Below the pieces are notes generated by a model. It worked only from the letters and a program-made list of their open reading frames with translations. It ran no database searches and was not told the DNA's origin. From assembly GCF_030036535.1 (NCBI RefSeq), contig NZ_CP080388.1, forward strand, positions 1,364,001 to 1,428,000: a stretch of DNA of 64,000 bases, written 5' to 3'. Source of the DNA: Agrobacterium cucumeris (lineage in GTDB: Bacteria; Pseudomonadota; Alphaproteobacteria; Rhizobiales; Rhizobiaceae). Below, in pieces: positions 17,077-25,891 of this stretch. The first letter of the stretch is position 1. Every line of letters begins with the position of its first letter. Both the position numbers and the translations under genes were made by a program.

Positions 17077-17119
17077 TAACAATGTCTTAATGGCATCCTA
17101 CCGCCATTAGACATTGTTA
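17077..17119. repeat. Long inverted repeat (17-18 bp arms) between fhuC and the DUF992 gene
   Basis: TAACAATGTCTTAATGGC and GCCATTAGACATTGTTA pair over 17 positions with one bulged base around an 8-base loop. No T run follows, so it is not a standard rho-independent terminator. It may end fhu mRNA, protect its 3' end, or be an operator for the next gene. Confidence 0.7.
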
Positions 17120-17255
17120 ACCGCTTTCCTTTCCTTGCATCCAATTAAGTTGTTTTGGATCGATTTCAGGGAACAAACGTTAACAGTGCGGAATTCAATA
17201 TCCGGAGAGGGCAAGAAGGGCTGCTGCGGGTAGGACTAAAACAGGAGAAAATAAG

Positions 17256-17783
17256 ATGAAAAAGGCTGTTGCCGTAACTTTTGCCGCATTGACGATGGGC
17301 CTCGGTGGGGCTGCATCCGCACTGGCTGCCGACCTTGCGAGATATGAGCCCGCTCCGCAGGAGCAGGACGACCGCAACGGCGTCAAGATCGGTTATCTGA
17401 GCTGCGATATCGGTGGTGGTGTTGGTTATGTTCTCGGTTCCGCCAAGGAACTGGACTGCACCTTCCAGTCCACGATGGGCGCGCGCCGCACCGACCATTA
17501 CACCGGCGCCATCCGCAAGATGGGCGTTGACCTCGGCTTCACCACACAGGGCCGTCTGGTCTGGGCCGTTTTCGCCCCGACCGCCGGTTACCACCGTGGT
17601 TCGCTCGGCGGCCTTTATCAGGGCGCAACGGCTGAAGTGACCGTTGGTCTTGGCGTTGGCACCAACATCCTCGTTGGCGGCACCTCCGGCTCGATCCAGC
17701 TGCAGACGGTCAGCGTGACGGGTCAGGTTGGTCTCAACCTTGCCGCCACCGGCACCTCGGTTACGCTGACGGCCATGAACTGA
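17256..17783 (+). CDS. DUF992 family exported protein
   Basis: A 175-residue protein with a clear Sec signal peptide (MKKAVAVTFAALTMGLGGAA, cleavage near ALAAD at about 24). The mature part matches the alphaproteobacterial DUF992 type: VKIGYLSCDIGGGVGYVLGS, LDCTFQS, HYTGAIRKMGVDLGFT, and a Gly-rich end with alternating hydrophobic residues suggesting a beta-rich fold. Two cysteines in the mature part may form a disulfide. Function is unknown. The ribosome binding site (AGGAG, 8-10 bases upstream) is strong. It is a single gene with its own terminator. Confidence 0.88.
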   Translation: MKKAVAVTFAALTMGLGGAASALAADLARYEPAPQEQDDRNGVKIGYLSCDIGGGVGYVLGSAKELDCTFQSTMGARRTDHYTGAIRKMGVDLGFTTQGRLVWAVFAPTAGYHRGSLGGLYQGATAEVTVGLGVGTNILVGGTSGSIQLQTVSVTGQVGLNLAATGTSVTLTAMN

Positions 17784-17793
17784 TTGGCAAAGC

Positions 17794-17813
17794 GCCCGGT
17801 GCTTTGACCGGGC
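17794..17813 (+). terminator. Terminator-like hairpin after the DUF992 gene
   Basis: GCCCGGT-GCTTTG-ACCGGGC, 11 bases after the stop codon, followed by ATTCTGT. A second hairpin with ACGCCCTC and GAGGGCGT arms lies at 17834-17865, before the cytochrome start. Confidence 0.6.
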
Positions 17814-17880
17814 ATTCTGTCGCATGTCAAAACACGCCCTCTTCGTTGTCAGACGGGGAGGGCGTTGTATTATCCGGGCC

Positions 17881-18276
17881 ATGATTTCCGTATCCAGATA
17901 TATTGCGGCAGCGACCGTGTTTTCCCTCCTCGCGGCGAGCGCCTTTGCCGAAGGCGATGCGGCGCATGGGGAAAAGGTTTTCAGCCGCTGTTCCACCTGC
18001 CACAGTGCCGATACGCCGCGCACCCGCATGGGTCCGCATCTGATGGGTGTGGTCGGCAGGCCGATGGCTTCGGTGGCCGATTACGGCCATTATTCGCAGG
18101 CGCTGAAGGATGCCGGCGCGGCTGGCCGGGTCTGGACGGAAGACGAACTGCAGAAATTCATCGCCAGCCCGAAGAAGGCGATCCCGGGCAATTCGATGCG
18201 CTTTTTCGGACTGTGGAGCGAAACCGATATTGCGGATTTGATCGCCTATCTGAAAACGCATCCCCTGCCGCAATAA
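17881..18276 (+). CDS. Periplasmic class I c-type cytochrome
   Basis: A 131-residue monoheme cytochrome, exported by a signal peptide that ends near AFAEGD (about residue 23). The heme-binding CSTCH motif follows at about 38-42; MGPHLMGVVGR and the distal methionine in IPGNSMRFFG complete the cytochrome c2/c550 pattern. It carries electrons in the periplasm between respiratory complexes or to a dehydrogenase. The PQQ dehydrogenase 10 kb away and the bc1/oxidase chain are possible partners, but nothing local decides this. The ATG at 17881 is chosen because the signal peptide starts there; the upstream in-frame extension overlaps a hairpin. Confidence 0.88.
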   Translation: MISVSRYIAAATVFSLLAASAFAEGDAAHGEKVFSRCSTCHSADTPRTRMGPHLMGVVGRPMASVADYGHYSQALKDAGAAGRVWTEDELQKFIASPKKAIPGNSMRFFGLWSETDIADLIAYLKTHPLPQ

Positions 18277-18279
18277 TCG

Positions 18280-18870
18280 TCAGAGCGGTGCTTCCGCGAT
18301 TATCTCTTCCGCCTCTTCGAAGGTCATCGCCATGACCTTCGCGCCGATCTCGAAGCCGAAGCCATTGCGGGCGAAGGCGGAAAACTCCTTGCCCTTTCGT
18401 TTCTCGTCAAGTTCGACACGGCGAAACGGCCCGAAGGCGCGCTTGCGCGCGAAGATGACGGCGGCGACCAGATCATTGGTCTCCTGCAACGCGGCTGTTG
18501 CCGTTTCCCGGGCGATGCCCTTGATCTGAAGTTTCTGCGCCAGCCCACGTTTCGATTTGCCGCTGCGCTGGCCGCTTCGCACGGCAATTTCCGCATAGGC
18601 CGTATCATCAAGCGCCTTGATGCCATAGGCAAAGGTCACGGCAAAGTCGCCGAGCGCCTTTACCTGCGCCGGGCTGATCTTCTCGAATTTTTCCCGTGCC
18701 TTGCGCGTGATGGCATCGCGCAGCTGCTTTTCCGTCATCATCCGCTGTTCCAGCCGGTAGAGGGCGGAATTGCGCGCCCAGGACAGCATTCGGCTGGTAG
18801 GCTCAACGGCCTGCGCTTCGCCGTCGAACTCCATGTCATCAGTCAGGAAGGGGCTGGAATCGTCACTCAT
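18280..18870 (-). CDS. recX: Regulatory protein RecX
   Basis: A protein of about 196 residues that modulates RecA filaments. The RecX core is visible: SWARNSALYRLEQRMMTEKQLRDAI, then TFAYGIKALDDTAYAEIAV, RGLAQKLQIKGI and the last helical repeat. An acidic N-terminal tail precedes it. The start could be ATG 18870 or an in-frame GTG at 18891; neither has a strong ribosome binding site. It is tail-to-tail with the cytochrome gene, 3 bases apart, and is not next to recA, as is usual in rhizobia. Confidence 0.82.
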   Translation of the reverse strand: MSDDSSPFLTDDMEFDGEAQAVEPTSRMLSWARNSALYRLEQRMMTEKQLRDAITRKAREKFEKISPAQVKALGDFAVTFAYGIKALDDTAYAEIAVRSGQRSGKSKRGLAQKLQIKGIARETATAALQETNDLVAAVIFARKRAFGPFRRVELDEKRKGKEFSAFARNGFGFEIGAKVMAMTFEEAEEIIAEAPL

Positions 18871-18940
18871 GCCGCATTTATAACGCGACACAGCCGTCTT
18901 GCCAGTTCCTTCGCGGTCTGAATTCTACGCTTTCAGCGTA

Positions 18941-19861
18941 TCAGGGCTTCTGCGCACCGGTTGCGGCCACATACACCGAATAGAGCGATTTCGTTGCGGT
19001 GATGAACAGCCGGTTCTTTTTCGGGCCGCCAAAGGTGAGGTTTGCAACCGTCTGCGGCACCTTGATCTTGCCGATGAGCGCGCCATCGGGCGCAAAGCAG
19101 TGAACGCCATCACCGGCGCTGGTCCACAGATTGCCGGCCGTATCCAGACGGAATCCGTCCGGCAGGCCATTGTCGAGATTGCAGAATTCCCGGCCATTGG
19201 TGAGCTTTACGCCGTCCACCACGTCGAAGACGCGGATATGGCGCGGGCGGGAGACATCGTGGCTGTAGGAGCTGTCGGCGATATAGAGTTTCGTTTCATC
19301 CGGCGAGAAGGCAAGGCCGTTCGGCTGCATGAAGTCATCGATGGCGATGTCGATCTTTCCGGTTGCGGGATCGAGCCGGTAGACATTGCGAGTCTTCTGT
19401 TCCGGCTCGGCCTTGTAGCCCTCGTAGTCGGAGAGAATGCCGTAGGTGGGGTCGGTGAACCAGATGCTGCCGTCTGATTTCACCACCACATCGTTGGGCG
19501 AATTGAGCCGTTTGCCGCCATAGCTGTCGGCGAGAACCGTGATCGATCCGTCGACTTCGGTGCGGGTAACGCGGCGGCCGCCATGTTCGCAGGAAACCAG
19601 TCGTCCCTGCCGGTCACGTGTGTTGCCGTTGGTGAAGTTGGAGGGGTGGCGGAACACCGAGATGCCGCCATCCGGCACCCAGCGCAGCATGCGCTGATTG
19701 GGAATGTCGCTGAATAGCAGGCAGTTCAGATCGGCGAACCACACAGGGCCTTCGGCCCAGCGGCAGCCGGAATAAAGCTCTTCCAGCTCGGCATTGCCGA
19801 CGATCAGATGGCGGAAGCGGTCGTCGTGGATTTCGTAAGGGGAGGTGTTGTCTGTGGTCAT
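18941..19861 (-). CDS. SMP-30/gluconolactonase family sugar lactonase
   Basis: A 306-residue six-bladed beta-propeller predicted to open a sugar lactone. The metal-ligand positions of the family are visible: E in CRWAEGPVWF, N in LNSPNDVVVK, N in DDFMQPNGLAFS and D in YIADSSYS. It is the last gene of a minus-strand group with a complete sugar ABC transporter, 34 bases after the second permease gene, so the imported substrate is probably an aldose that is oxidised to a lactone, or an aldonolactone itself (inference). No sugar dehydrogenase lies in the group. The ATG at 19861 is chosen because the upstream extension overlaps the permease end. Confidence 0.87.
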   Translation of the reverse strand: MTTDNTSPYEIHDDRFRHLIVGNAELEELYSGCRWAEGPVWFADLNCLLFSDIPNQRMLRWVPDGGISVFRHPSNFTNGNTRDRQGRLVSCEHGGRRVTRTEVDGSITVLADSYGGKRLNSPNDVVVKSDGSIWFTDPTYGILSDYEGYKAEPEQKTRNVYRLDPATGKIDIAIDDFMQPNGLAFSPDETKLYIADSSYSHDVSRPRHIRVFDVVDGVKLTNGREFCNLDNGLPDGFRLDTAGNLWTSAGDGVHCFAPDGALIGKIKVPQTVANLTFGGPKKNRLFITATKSLYSVYVAATGAQKP

Positions 19862-19895
19862 GAGCGTGGTCCGCTTGTGGGCTTGTTGTTTGGGG

Positions 19896-20843
19896 TCAGC
19901 GCGTGGCCTTGGGGCCGCTTGCCAGAAGAATGACTGAAATGATGATGAGGCCGGTGAGGATGAGGCGGATGCCGGCGCCGAAACCATAGGTATTCAGCAT
20001 CGAAACCACCAGGAACATGAAGAGCGAGGCGCCCCAGATGCCGGGCACGTTGGAATCCCCACCCGCCACCGCCGTTCCGCCGATGACGACCACGGCGATC
20101 GACATCAGCAGATATTCCGAACCCATGTTGAGCGCAGCACCGCCGGAGAAGCTGGCGAGAAGATAACCGGCAATCGCCGCCAGCACCGCGCAAAGCACAT
20201 AGGTGACGAAACGGGTGCCATCCACCGGAATGCCGGTCATGCGGGCGGCAAAGGTGCTCTGGCCGATCGCGGAAATCCAGCGCCCATAGAAAGTGCGATC
20301 TAGCAGCAGCCAGGCGACGACCGAGAGCAGCAACGCGACAAGTGCGACGTTCGGAATGCCGAAAGAGCTTGATATCGCGAATGTCGCCAGTGTCTCAGGC
20401 GGCTTGATACGCAGACCGCGGTTCGACCAGATGGCGATGGATTGCACGATGAAGCTCATCGATAGCGTCGCGATGATCGGCGGGATGCGCAAGAGCTTGA
20501 TCAGCGCATAATTGCCGATGCCGATGGCGATGCCGATCAGGATGGCGATCAGCAGTCCGGGCAGAATGAGACCATCGGACACATCCATGAATTTCAGCGC
20601 CAGCGTGCCTGACAGCGTCATTGTCGCGGGTACGCAGAGGTCGATATTGCCCGGCCCGAGCGTGATGACGAACATCTGGCCGATGCCGACGATGACGGAA
20701 AAGGCCGCGAAGGTGAGTGCTGCATGCGACAGGCCGAAGGAACTTGCGCCGCCGGTGAAGAGCACGGTGATGATCCACACCGCAGCCGTTGCGGCGAAAG
20801 ACCAGATCCATGGTTTTTTCGTGAGGGATGACAGCCCGTTCAT
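19896..20843 (-). CDS. Sugar ABC transporter permease (RbsC-like), second copy
   Basis: A 315-residue inner-membrane permease with 8-10 hydrophobic segments. The family patterns MFVITLGPGNIDLCVPATMTLSG and GGTAVAGGDSNVPGIWGASL match the ribose-type CUT2 group. It overlaps the upstream permease gene by 4 bases (ATGA). With its neighbour it forms a heterodimeric channel, since the transporter has two different permease genes and a single double-domain ATPase. Confidence 0.9.
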   Translation of the reverse strand: MNGLSSLTKKPWIWSFAATAAVWIITVLFTGGASSFGLSHAALTFAAFSVIVGIGQMFVITLGPGNIDLCVPATMTLSGTLALKFMDVSDGLILPGLLIAILIGIAIGIGNYALIKLLRIPPIIATLSMSFIVQSIAIWSNRGLRIKPPETLATFAISSSFGIPNVALVALLLSVVAWLLLDRTFYGRWISAIGQSTFAARMTGIPVDGTRFVTYVLCAVLAAIAGYLLASFSGGAALNMGSEYLLMSIAVVVIGGTAVAGGDSNVPGIWGASLFMFLVVSMLNTYGFGAGIRLILTGLIIISVILLASGPKATR

Positions 20844-21781
20844 TGATTTTTCTCCCGCTTTTCAAGACGGTTGAGCAGGATGCGCAAGGCAAGCACGATG
20901 ATGAGGATCGCGCCCTGCGCGCCGATCTGCCAGTCCGGCGAAATGCGCATGAAGGACAGGAAAGAGCCGGCAAGCGTCAGCGTCAGCGCGCCGATGACAG
21001 CGCCGATGGGCGACACCCTTCCGCCGACAAATTCACCGCCGCCGAGGATCACGCCGGCAATCGACAGCAGCGTGTAACGCAGGGCGATATTGGCGTCAGC
21101 CGCGGTCGTCAGTCCGACAAGGGCGATGCCCGACAGCACCGCGAAGAAACCGGCCAGCGCAAAGGTGGCGGCGCGGATGCCGACCACCGACCAGCCAGAA
21201 CGCTCGACGGAGCGGAAATTGCCGCCGACGCCACGCATCAAAACGCCGAAGGAGGAGCGCATGACGATGTAATGCGCGACGACCGCGATCAGGATGCTGG
21301 CGACGATGGCGATCGGCACCAGCGGTGGTTTGGCTGTCATCAGTGCCCGAATGAAGGCGGGGGCCTGACCACCAGGAGAGGGCAGAATGAGCACGGCCAG
21401 ACCGCCCCAGACGAAGCTCATGCCGAGTGTGACGACGATGGAGGGCAGGGCACGGATATGGATGATGGCCCCGAGTGCGGCATAAACCGCAATCGCGCCG
21501 GCAAAGATCGCGATCCCCAGCAGTGGCGTCGTCTGCAGGAAGGTGGCGGTGACGCAGGCGCAGAAACTGACGAAGGTGCCCATCGACAGGTCAAGATCGT
21601 TGACCGACATGATCAGCATCTGCGCAATGGTGGCAAGTGCGATCGGCACCGCCAGATTGAACAGCAGGTTCATGCCGGTATAGCTCATGGCGCGCGGCTG
21701 CATGTAAAAGACGGCAGCAAGCAGGAAGGCGAGCGAGGCGGCGGGAATGATGAGGCGGAGTGCGTTTGCCGAGAGTTTCAT
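20840..21781 (-). CDS. Sugar ABC transporter permease (RbsC-like), first copy
   Basis: A 313-residue permease of the CUT2 group with 8-10 membrane segments. LIMSVNDLDLSMGTFVSFCACVTA is the usual nucleotide-domain contact region, and LGGGEFVGGRVSPIGAVIGAL the conserved C-terminal loop. Its start overlaps the end of the ATPase gene by 4 bases and its end overlaps the next permease by 4, so the three are translationally coupled. Confidence 0.9.
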   Translation of the reverse strand: MKLSANALRLIIPAASLAFLLAAVFYMQPRAMSYTGMNLLFNLAVPIALATIAQMLIMSVNDLDLSMGTFVSFCACVTATFLQTTPLLGIAIFAGAIAVYAALGAIIHIRALPSIVVTLGMSFVWGGLAVLILPSPGGQAPAFIRALMTAKPPLVPIAIVASILIAVVAHYIVMRSSFGVLMRGVGGNFRSVERSGWSVVGIRAATFALAGFFAVLSGIALVGLTTAADANIALRYTLLSIAGVILGGGEFVGGRVSPIGAVIGALTLTLAGSFLSFMRISPDWQIGAQGAILIIVLALRILLNRLEKREKNQ

Positions 21782-23241
21782 GCGTGGTCCTCGCCGGCAA
21801 AGGAGGCGGCCAGCACATTCTGCTCGGTAATGTCATCGCCAACGAGTTCCGCCTGAATGGCGCCGTCGCGGAACACATAGACCCGGTCGCAAAGGCGGAT
21901 TTCATCCATTTCGGTGGAATACCAGATGAAGGTGCGGCCGTGGGAAGCTTCGGTTCTCAAGATGTCATAGACCTCCTGTTTGGTGCCGATATCGACGCCG
22001 CGCATCGGGTCGTCCATCAAAACCGTGCTGGCGGTGGTGGCGAGCGCACGGGCGAAAAGCACCTTTTGCTGGTTGCCGCCGGAGAGCGAGAGGATCTTGT
22101 TGCCCATATCGGGCGTGCGGATTTCGATGCGCTGTTTCCACTGCGCGCCGACCGCCTTTTCCTTGTCCCTGTCCACCATGCCTGCCGATGAAATATCCCT
22201 GAGCGAGGCGATGGAAAGGTTCTTCAGGATGCTCCAGAGCGGGAAGGTGCCGTTCAGACTGCGGTCGCCCGCCACGAAGGCGATATCGGTCTTTCGCGAC
22301 GGCAGCCAGCTGTTGTTCTGCGCAAGGTAAAGATCGAGCAATGCTTCAGTCTGGCCGTGGCCGCCGAGGCCGGCAAGGCCGATGATCTCGCCGCGAAAGG
22401 CCTCGAAGGCGAGGCCTTCGCCGCGCCGCGCCGGCATGGAGAGCACTTTTTCGCCTGCCTTGCGGCTTTCTCCCCGCCGCCTGTCCTGTTCCTTGACGAC
22501 GCTGCCCATGGCTTCGACCAGAGAGCGGGTGGTGAATTCCGCCGCCTTCCGGTCGGCCACCACCCGGCCGTCCTTCATGACGACGATACGGGTGGCCGTC
22601 GAAAGAATTTCCCCGAGAATATGCGAGATCAGCAGGACGGAGCCACCCTCGCGCACGAAACGGCGGACATAATCCATCAACTGTTCGGCAAGGCCGGCAT
22701 CGAGCGAAGACGTCGGTTCATCGAGGATCACCAGTCTTGGCGTCTCCGGGGTCCGGCAGAAATTGATGGCGATTTCCACCATCTGCCGTTCGGCGATGGA
22801 CAATTCGGCAATCGTCAGCTCGCAATCGATGCCGTGGCCGGGGAAAATTTCATCCAGTGTCTGCCGGATCGTCGTCAGCGCCCGGCCGCGCCAGTTTCGG
22901 CCGCCGATTGCGGCATGCATGATGCGGACATTTTCGCTGATCGTGAGGTTCGGGCAGAGCGACAGTTCCTGAAACACGCAGCGCACGCCACTTGCGCGGG
23001 CGGCGGCGATGCCATGCCGGCCTTGCTCGCCGCGATAGGAAACGGAACCTTCATGTGGCGTCAGCCCGCCATTGATGACGTTGACGATGGTGGATTTTCC
23101 CGCGCCATTATGGCCGACGAGCCCGAGGCATTCCCCGGCACGGATGATGAGATCGGCTCCATCCAGCGCGCGCACGGCGCCGAACACGACCTTGACGCCG
23201 CGTGCGGCGACGACCTCTTCCGCCTCGATGATGTCATTCAT
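21778..23241 (-). CDS. Sugar ABC transporter ATPase with two nucleotide domains (RbsA-like)
   Basis: A 487-residue double ATPase. The first domain is canonical: Walker A GHNGAGKST near 44-52, signature-like LSIAERQMVEI, Walker B LVILDEPTSSLD. The second is degenerate: its Walker A region reads GLGGHGQTE with no GK[ST], as often in this group, while the signature LSGGNQQKV (near 385) is good. Its Walker B ends in MDDPMRG, with Asp where the catalytic Glu usually stands. That leaves one full catalytic site at most. Translation likely starts at ATG 23241 rather than the TTG six bases earlier. Part of the SMP-30 transporter group. Confidence 0.9.
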   Translation of the reverse strand: MNDIIEAEEVVAARGVKVVFGAVRALDGADLIIRAGECLGLVGHNGAGKSTIVNVINGGLTPHEGSVSYRGEQGRHGIAAARASGVRCVFQELSLCPNLTISENVRIMHAAIGGRNWRGRALTTIRQTLDEIFPGHGIDCELTIAELSIAERQMVEIAINFCRTPETPRLVILDEPTSSLDAGLAEQLMDYVRRFVREGGSVLLISHILGEILSTATRIVVMKDGRVVADRKAAEFTTRSLVEAMGSVVKEQDRRRGESRKAGEKVLSMPARRGEGLAFEAFRGEIIGLAGLGGHGQTEALLDLYLAQNNSWLPSRKTDIAFVAGDRSLNGTFPLWSILKNLSIASLRDISSAGMVDRDKEKAVGAQWKQRIEIRTPDMGNKILSLSGGNQQKVLFARALATTASTVLMDDPMRGVDIGTKQEVYDILRTEASHGRTFIWYSTEMDEIRLCDRVYVFRDGAIQAELVGDDITEQNVLAASFAGEDHA

Positions 23242-23338
23242 GAGCAATTACGCCAGTGATGTGAAAATCGGATAATATCGGTAGTTGCCGCGACACCCGT
23301 TTCGGAGCGCCGCAGCTATCTGTTGTGAACCGGCTCGC

Positions 23339-24352
23339 CTATTTGGCGGCGATGGCCTTCTGTGCGTCCGCCTGCGAATATTCGACATTCGCCACGCCGC
23401 CCTTCTGGGTAGTCTTGAGGTTTTCCTCAAGATTGGCCTGGTCGATGCGCAGGAATGGAACGGTCAGATCCTTCTTCACATCCTTGCCGTCGAGGATTTG
23501 CTGCGCCACCCAGAAAGCCAGCGTCGAAACGCCGGGGGCGATGGAGACGGACATGGTCTCGTAACCGCTTGCGTCCTTCTGCTGTTTCCACCATTGCAGC
23601 TCGTCTTCACGGTTGCCCATGACGATGGTGGGTGTCGGGCGCTTGGCGGCGGCGAAGGCCTGTGCGGCACCGTAGCCGTCACCACCCTGCGTCACCACCG
23701 CGGCAACTTCGGGAAGGCTTGGCAGGATACCGGCAACGGCGCGCTGCGCGACATCCTGTGCCCAGTCGCCATTGACCGAACCGACGATCTTGAACTGCGG
23801 GTTCTTGGCGACACCGGCGGCGATGCCGGCATGGATTTCGTCATCCACCGAAACGCCGGCAAGACCGCGAATTTCGAGCAGATTGCCACCCTTCGGCATG
23901 GCCTTGGCCAGATAGTCGATCTGGCTTTCGCCCATCGCCTTGAAATCCACCGCGATACGCCATGCGCAGGGCTCGGTGACGATGCCGTCGAAAGATACGA
24001 CGATAATGCCGGCATCACAGGCTTCCTTCACCGCGCCGTTGAGGGCAGTCGGCGAAGCGGCGTTGATGACGATGGCGTCATAACCCTGCAAAATGAGGTT
24101 CTGGATTTGCGCCGCCTGTTCGGTCGCCTGGTTTTCGGCGGTCGTGAAGGCGTCGGCGGCCGCGACCTGCTTGTCGGCGACAGCCTGTTTGGTGATCTTG
24201 TCCCAGCTGGTCAGCATCGCCTGACGCCAGGAATTGCCTGCGTAATTGTTCGAAAGCGCGATTTTTTTGGCCGACGTATCGGCATGAGCGGTGATCGGCA
24301 AGGCTGCGCACGCGACAGCGGCCGACGCCAGAAGCATCTTCCTGAAAGCCAT
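23339..24352 (-). CDS. Sugar-binding periplasmic protein (ribose/LacI-fold type)
   Basis: A 337-residue substrate-binding protein with a signal peptide (MAFRKMLLASAAVACAALPI, cleavage after AHA). The mature part has the type I binding-protein pattern: KIALSNNYAGNSWRQAMLTSW, then LQGYDAIVINAASPTALNGAV and VVTQGGDGYGAAQAFAAAKR. It should capture the sugar for the two downstream permeases. The ATG follows GGAGGAAAA, a strong ribosome binding site. It is first in the transporter group and divergent from a two-component system, which probably controls it. A 97-base gap separates it from the ATPase gene; this is the usual place for a stem that reduces downstream expression, but I see no clear hairpin. 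Confidence 0.9.
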   Translation of the reverse strand: MAFRKMLLASAAVACAALPITAHADTSAKKIALSNNYAGNSWRQAMLTSWDKITKQAVADKQVAAADAFTTAENQATEQAAQIQNLILQGYDAIVINAASPTALNGAVKEACDAGIIVVSFDGIVTEPCAWRIAVDFKAMGESQIDYLAKAMPKGGNLLEIRGLAGVSVDDEIHAGIAAGVAKNPQFKIVGSVNGDWAQDVAQRAVAGILPSLPEVAAVVTQGGDGYGAAQAFAAAKRPTPTIVMGNREDELQWWKQQKDASGYETMSVSIAPGVSTLAFWVAQQILDGKDVKKDLTVPFLRIDQANLEENLKTTQKGGVANVEYSQADAQKAIAAK

Positions 24353-24515
24353 TGATTTTCCTCCCTGGTGGCTTGCCCTTTCGGGGCCGGAACCCTCACC
24401 CGCCGCAAATCTCCTCCGCAGCAGACGAAATCCCGTTGCACTGGAGCTCCGTTCCCCAGTACAAGCGAGAATGACCAAGAAGATTTGGCTTGTATAGGCG
24501 GATCACGGCAATCTT

Positions 24516-24554
24516 CCTGCGGGTTTCCGCAGAAAGCATGCGGGAACCCGCAGG
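24516..24554. promoter_or_regulatory. Dyad with 16-base arms in the divergent transporter/kinase promoter region
   Basis: CCTGCGGGTTTCCGCA and TGCGGGAACCCGCAGG are complementary at 15 of 16 positions around a 7-base loop, 53 bases before the kinase start. A second, weaker dyad (TACAAGC and GCTTGTA, about 21 bases apart) lies near 24461-24495. Either could bind the adjacent response regulator; the first could also be a leader hairpin. Confidence 0.6.
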
Positions 24555-24606
24555 ACGAAACGGCCTTGCCCGGCGCAGAATGGATGATGCGGCGTTCTGA
24601 CGGGTC

Positions 24607-25890
24607 ATGTCAGCCGCAATGGTCGAAGGCAGGCGCTTGGGAGGGCGTCCGCATATGCTGGATACGCCGAAAAGCGCGCTCTTTCACCACTATATGGGCA
24701 TTTCGCGGCTGCTTGCCGGGCAGCTGGAATTCAATGCCATCATTCAGGCGGTTGCGACAGAGATCAGCCATATCATCCCGCATGACCATATGGATGTCTG
24801 CATCAAGCAGCTGGATGACAAATACCATATTGCCTATGAGAGCGGTCTGGTCAGCGCCTGGAGCCGGCAGCCGCCTGCGCTGTTGACCGGCAGTCCGATC
24901 CGGTCCCTGCTGTCAGGTGCGGTCGAATATCTTTTGAGCGGCGATGCCTGCGCCGATCCGCGCTTTCATTTCGAAGGCTCGTTTTCAAGCCCGATCATCG
25001 AACTTGGCCTGCATAGCCGCCTGCATGTGCCGATGAAGGTGCATGGCGATATCATCGGCGCGCTCAGCTGTTCCTCACATCAGTCGGATGCCTATACGGT
25101 GGAGGATGTCGCCAATGCCCGCGCGGTTGCGGATTTGCTGGCGCCCTATTTCTACGCCATCCGCGCCGCCGAGCAGGCGAAAAGGTCTGCCATCGAGGAG
25201 GCGCGCGCCAATGCCCGCGAAGAGGGCCTGCGGCTGGGCGCCCTGCAATTGACCGAGGCGCTGGAGGCCGAGCGGCAGCGCATTGGCATGGATTTGCACG
25301 ACCAGACGCTGGCGGATCTCACACGGCTGGCGCGGCGTATCGAACGCATGAGCCATGCCGCCGACGTTTCGGGCGAGATGCTGGAGCCGGTGGTGCGCAG
25401 CCTTCAACACTGCATGCAGGACCTGCGCGAGATCATCGAGGAGGCGAAACCCTCCATTCTACAATTGTTCGGCGTCGTGCAGGCCATCGAGACCTATGTC
25501 GATCGCTCCGTTCGTGACAGCGGATATGTGATTGAATGGTCGGTAACCGATAAGACCGACGGGCTGGTGGAAACGCTCGACAAGACGGTGGCCATCTCGT
25601 TGTTCCGCATCGTGCAGGAGGCGGTCAATAATGCCATCCGCCATGCCCAGCCGGAAACCATTGCCGTGACGCTTTCCTCCGTCGATGGCGGTTTGCGGGT
25701 GATTGTCAGTGATGACGGCAGTGGCGGTGGCGGCGGCGGGGCGTCCGGCGGTCTCGGCATCGGCAACATGAAGACGCGCGCGCGGCTGATTTCAGCGCGG
25801 TTCGATATCGGCGGCAACGGCGCGGGAGCCGGAACCCGCATTACCGTGACGCTGCCGGAAAGCGCTTTCGACCGGCGGGAGGATGTGTGA
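24607..25890 (+). CDS. Soluble GAF-domain histidine kinase (HisKA_3, NarX/DegS class)
   Basis: A 427-residue kinase with no membrane segment. A GAF domain fills about 30-185; a helical region leads into the HisKA_3 motif RIGMDLHDQTLADLTRLARR, with the phosphorylated His at about 230. The ATPase end has SLFRIVQEAVNNAIRHAQ and a Gly-rich G box (GGLGIGNMKTRARLI) preceded by an unusual poly-Gly run (SGGGGGGASGG). It would sense an intracellular ligand or a redox or light signal through the GAF domain. It is followed directly by a LuxR-type response regulator and divergent from a sugar ABC transporter, which it probably regulates (inference). Confidence 0.88.
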   Translation: MSAAMVEGRRLGGRPHMLDTPKSALFHHYMGISRLLAGQLEFNAIIQAVATEISHIIPHDHMDVCIKQLDDKYHIAYESGLVSAWSRQPPALLTGSPIRSLLSGAVEYLLSGDACADPRFHFEGSFSSPIIELGLHSRLHVPMKVHGDIIGALSCSSHQSDAYTVEDVANARAVADLLAPYFYAIRAAEQAKRSAIEEARANAREEGLRLGALQLTEALEAERQRIGMDLHDQTLADLTRLARRIERMSHAADVSGEMLEPVVRSLQHCMQDLREIIEEAKPSILQLFGVVQAIETYVDRSVRDSGYVIEWSVTDKTDGLVETLDKTVAISLFRIVQEAVNNAIRHAQPETIAVTLSSVDGGLRVIVSDDGSGGGGGGASGGLGIGNMKTRARLISARFDIGGNGAGAGTRITVTLPESAFDRREDV

Positions 25891-25891
25891 C

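Noticed and set aside
20828..21856. A 342-residue plus-strand frame across the sugar permease
   Set aside because: Extremely rich in Asp, Gly, Arg and Gln with repeated charged runs, as expected for the complement of a membrane protein gene.
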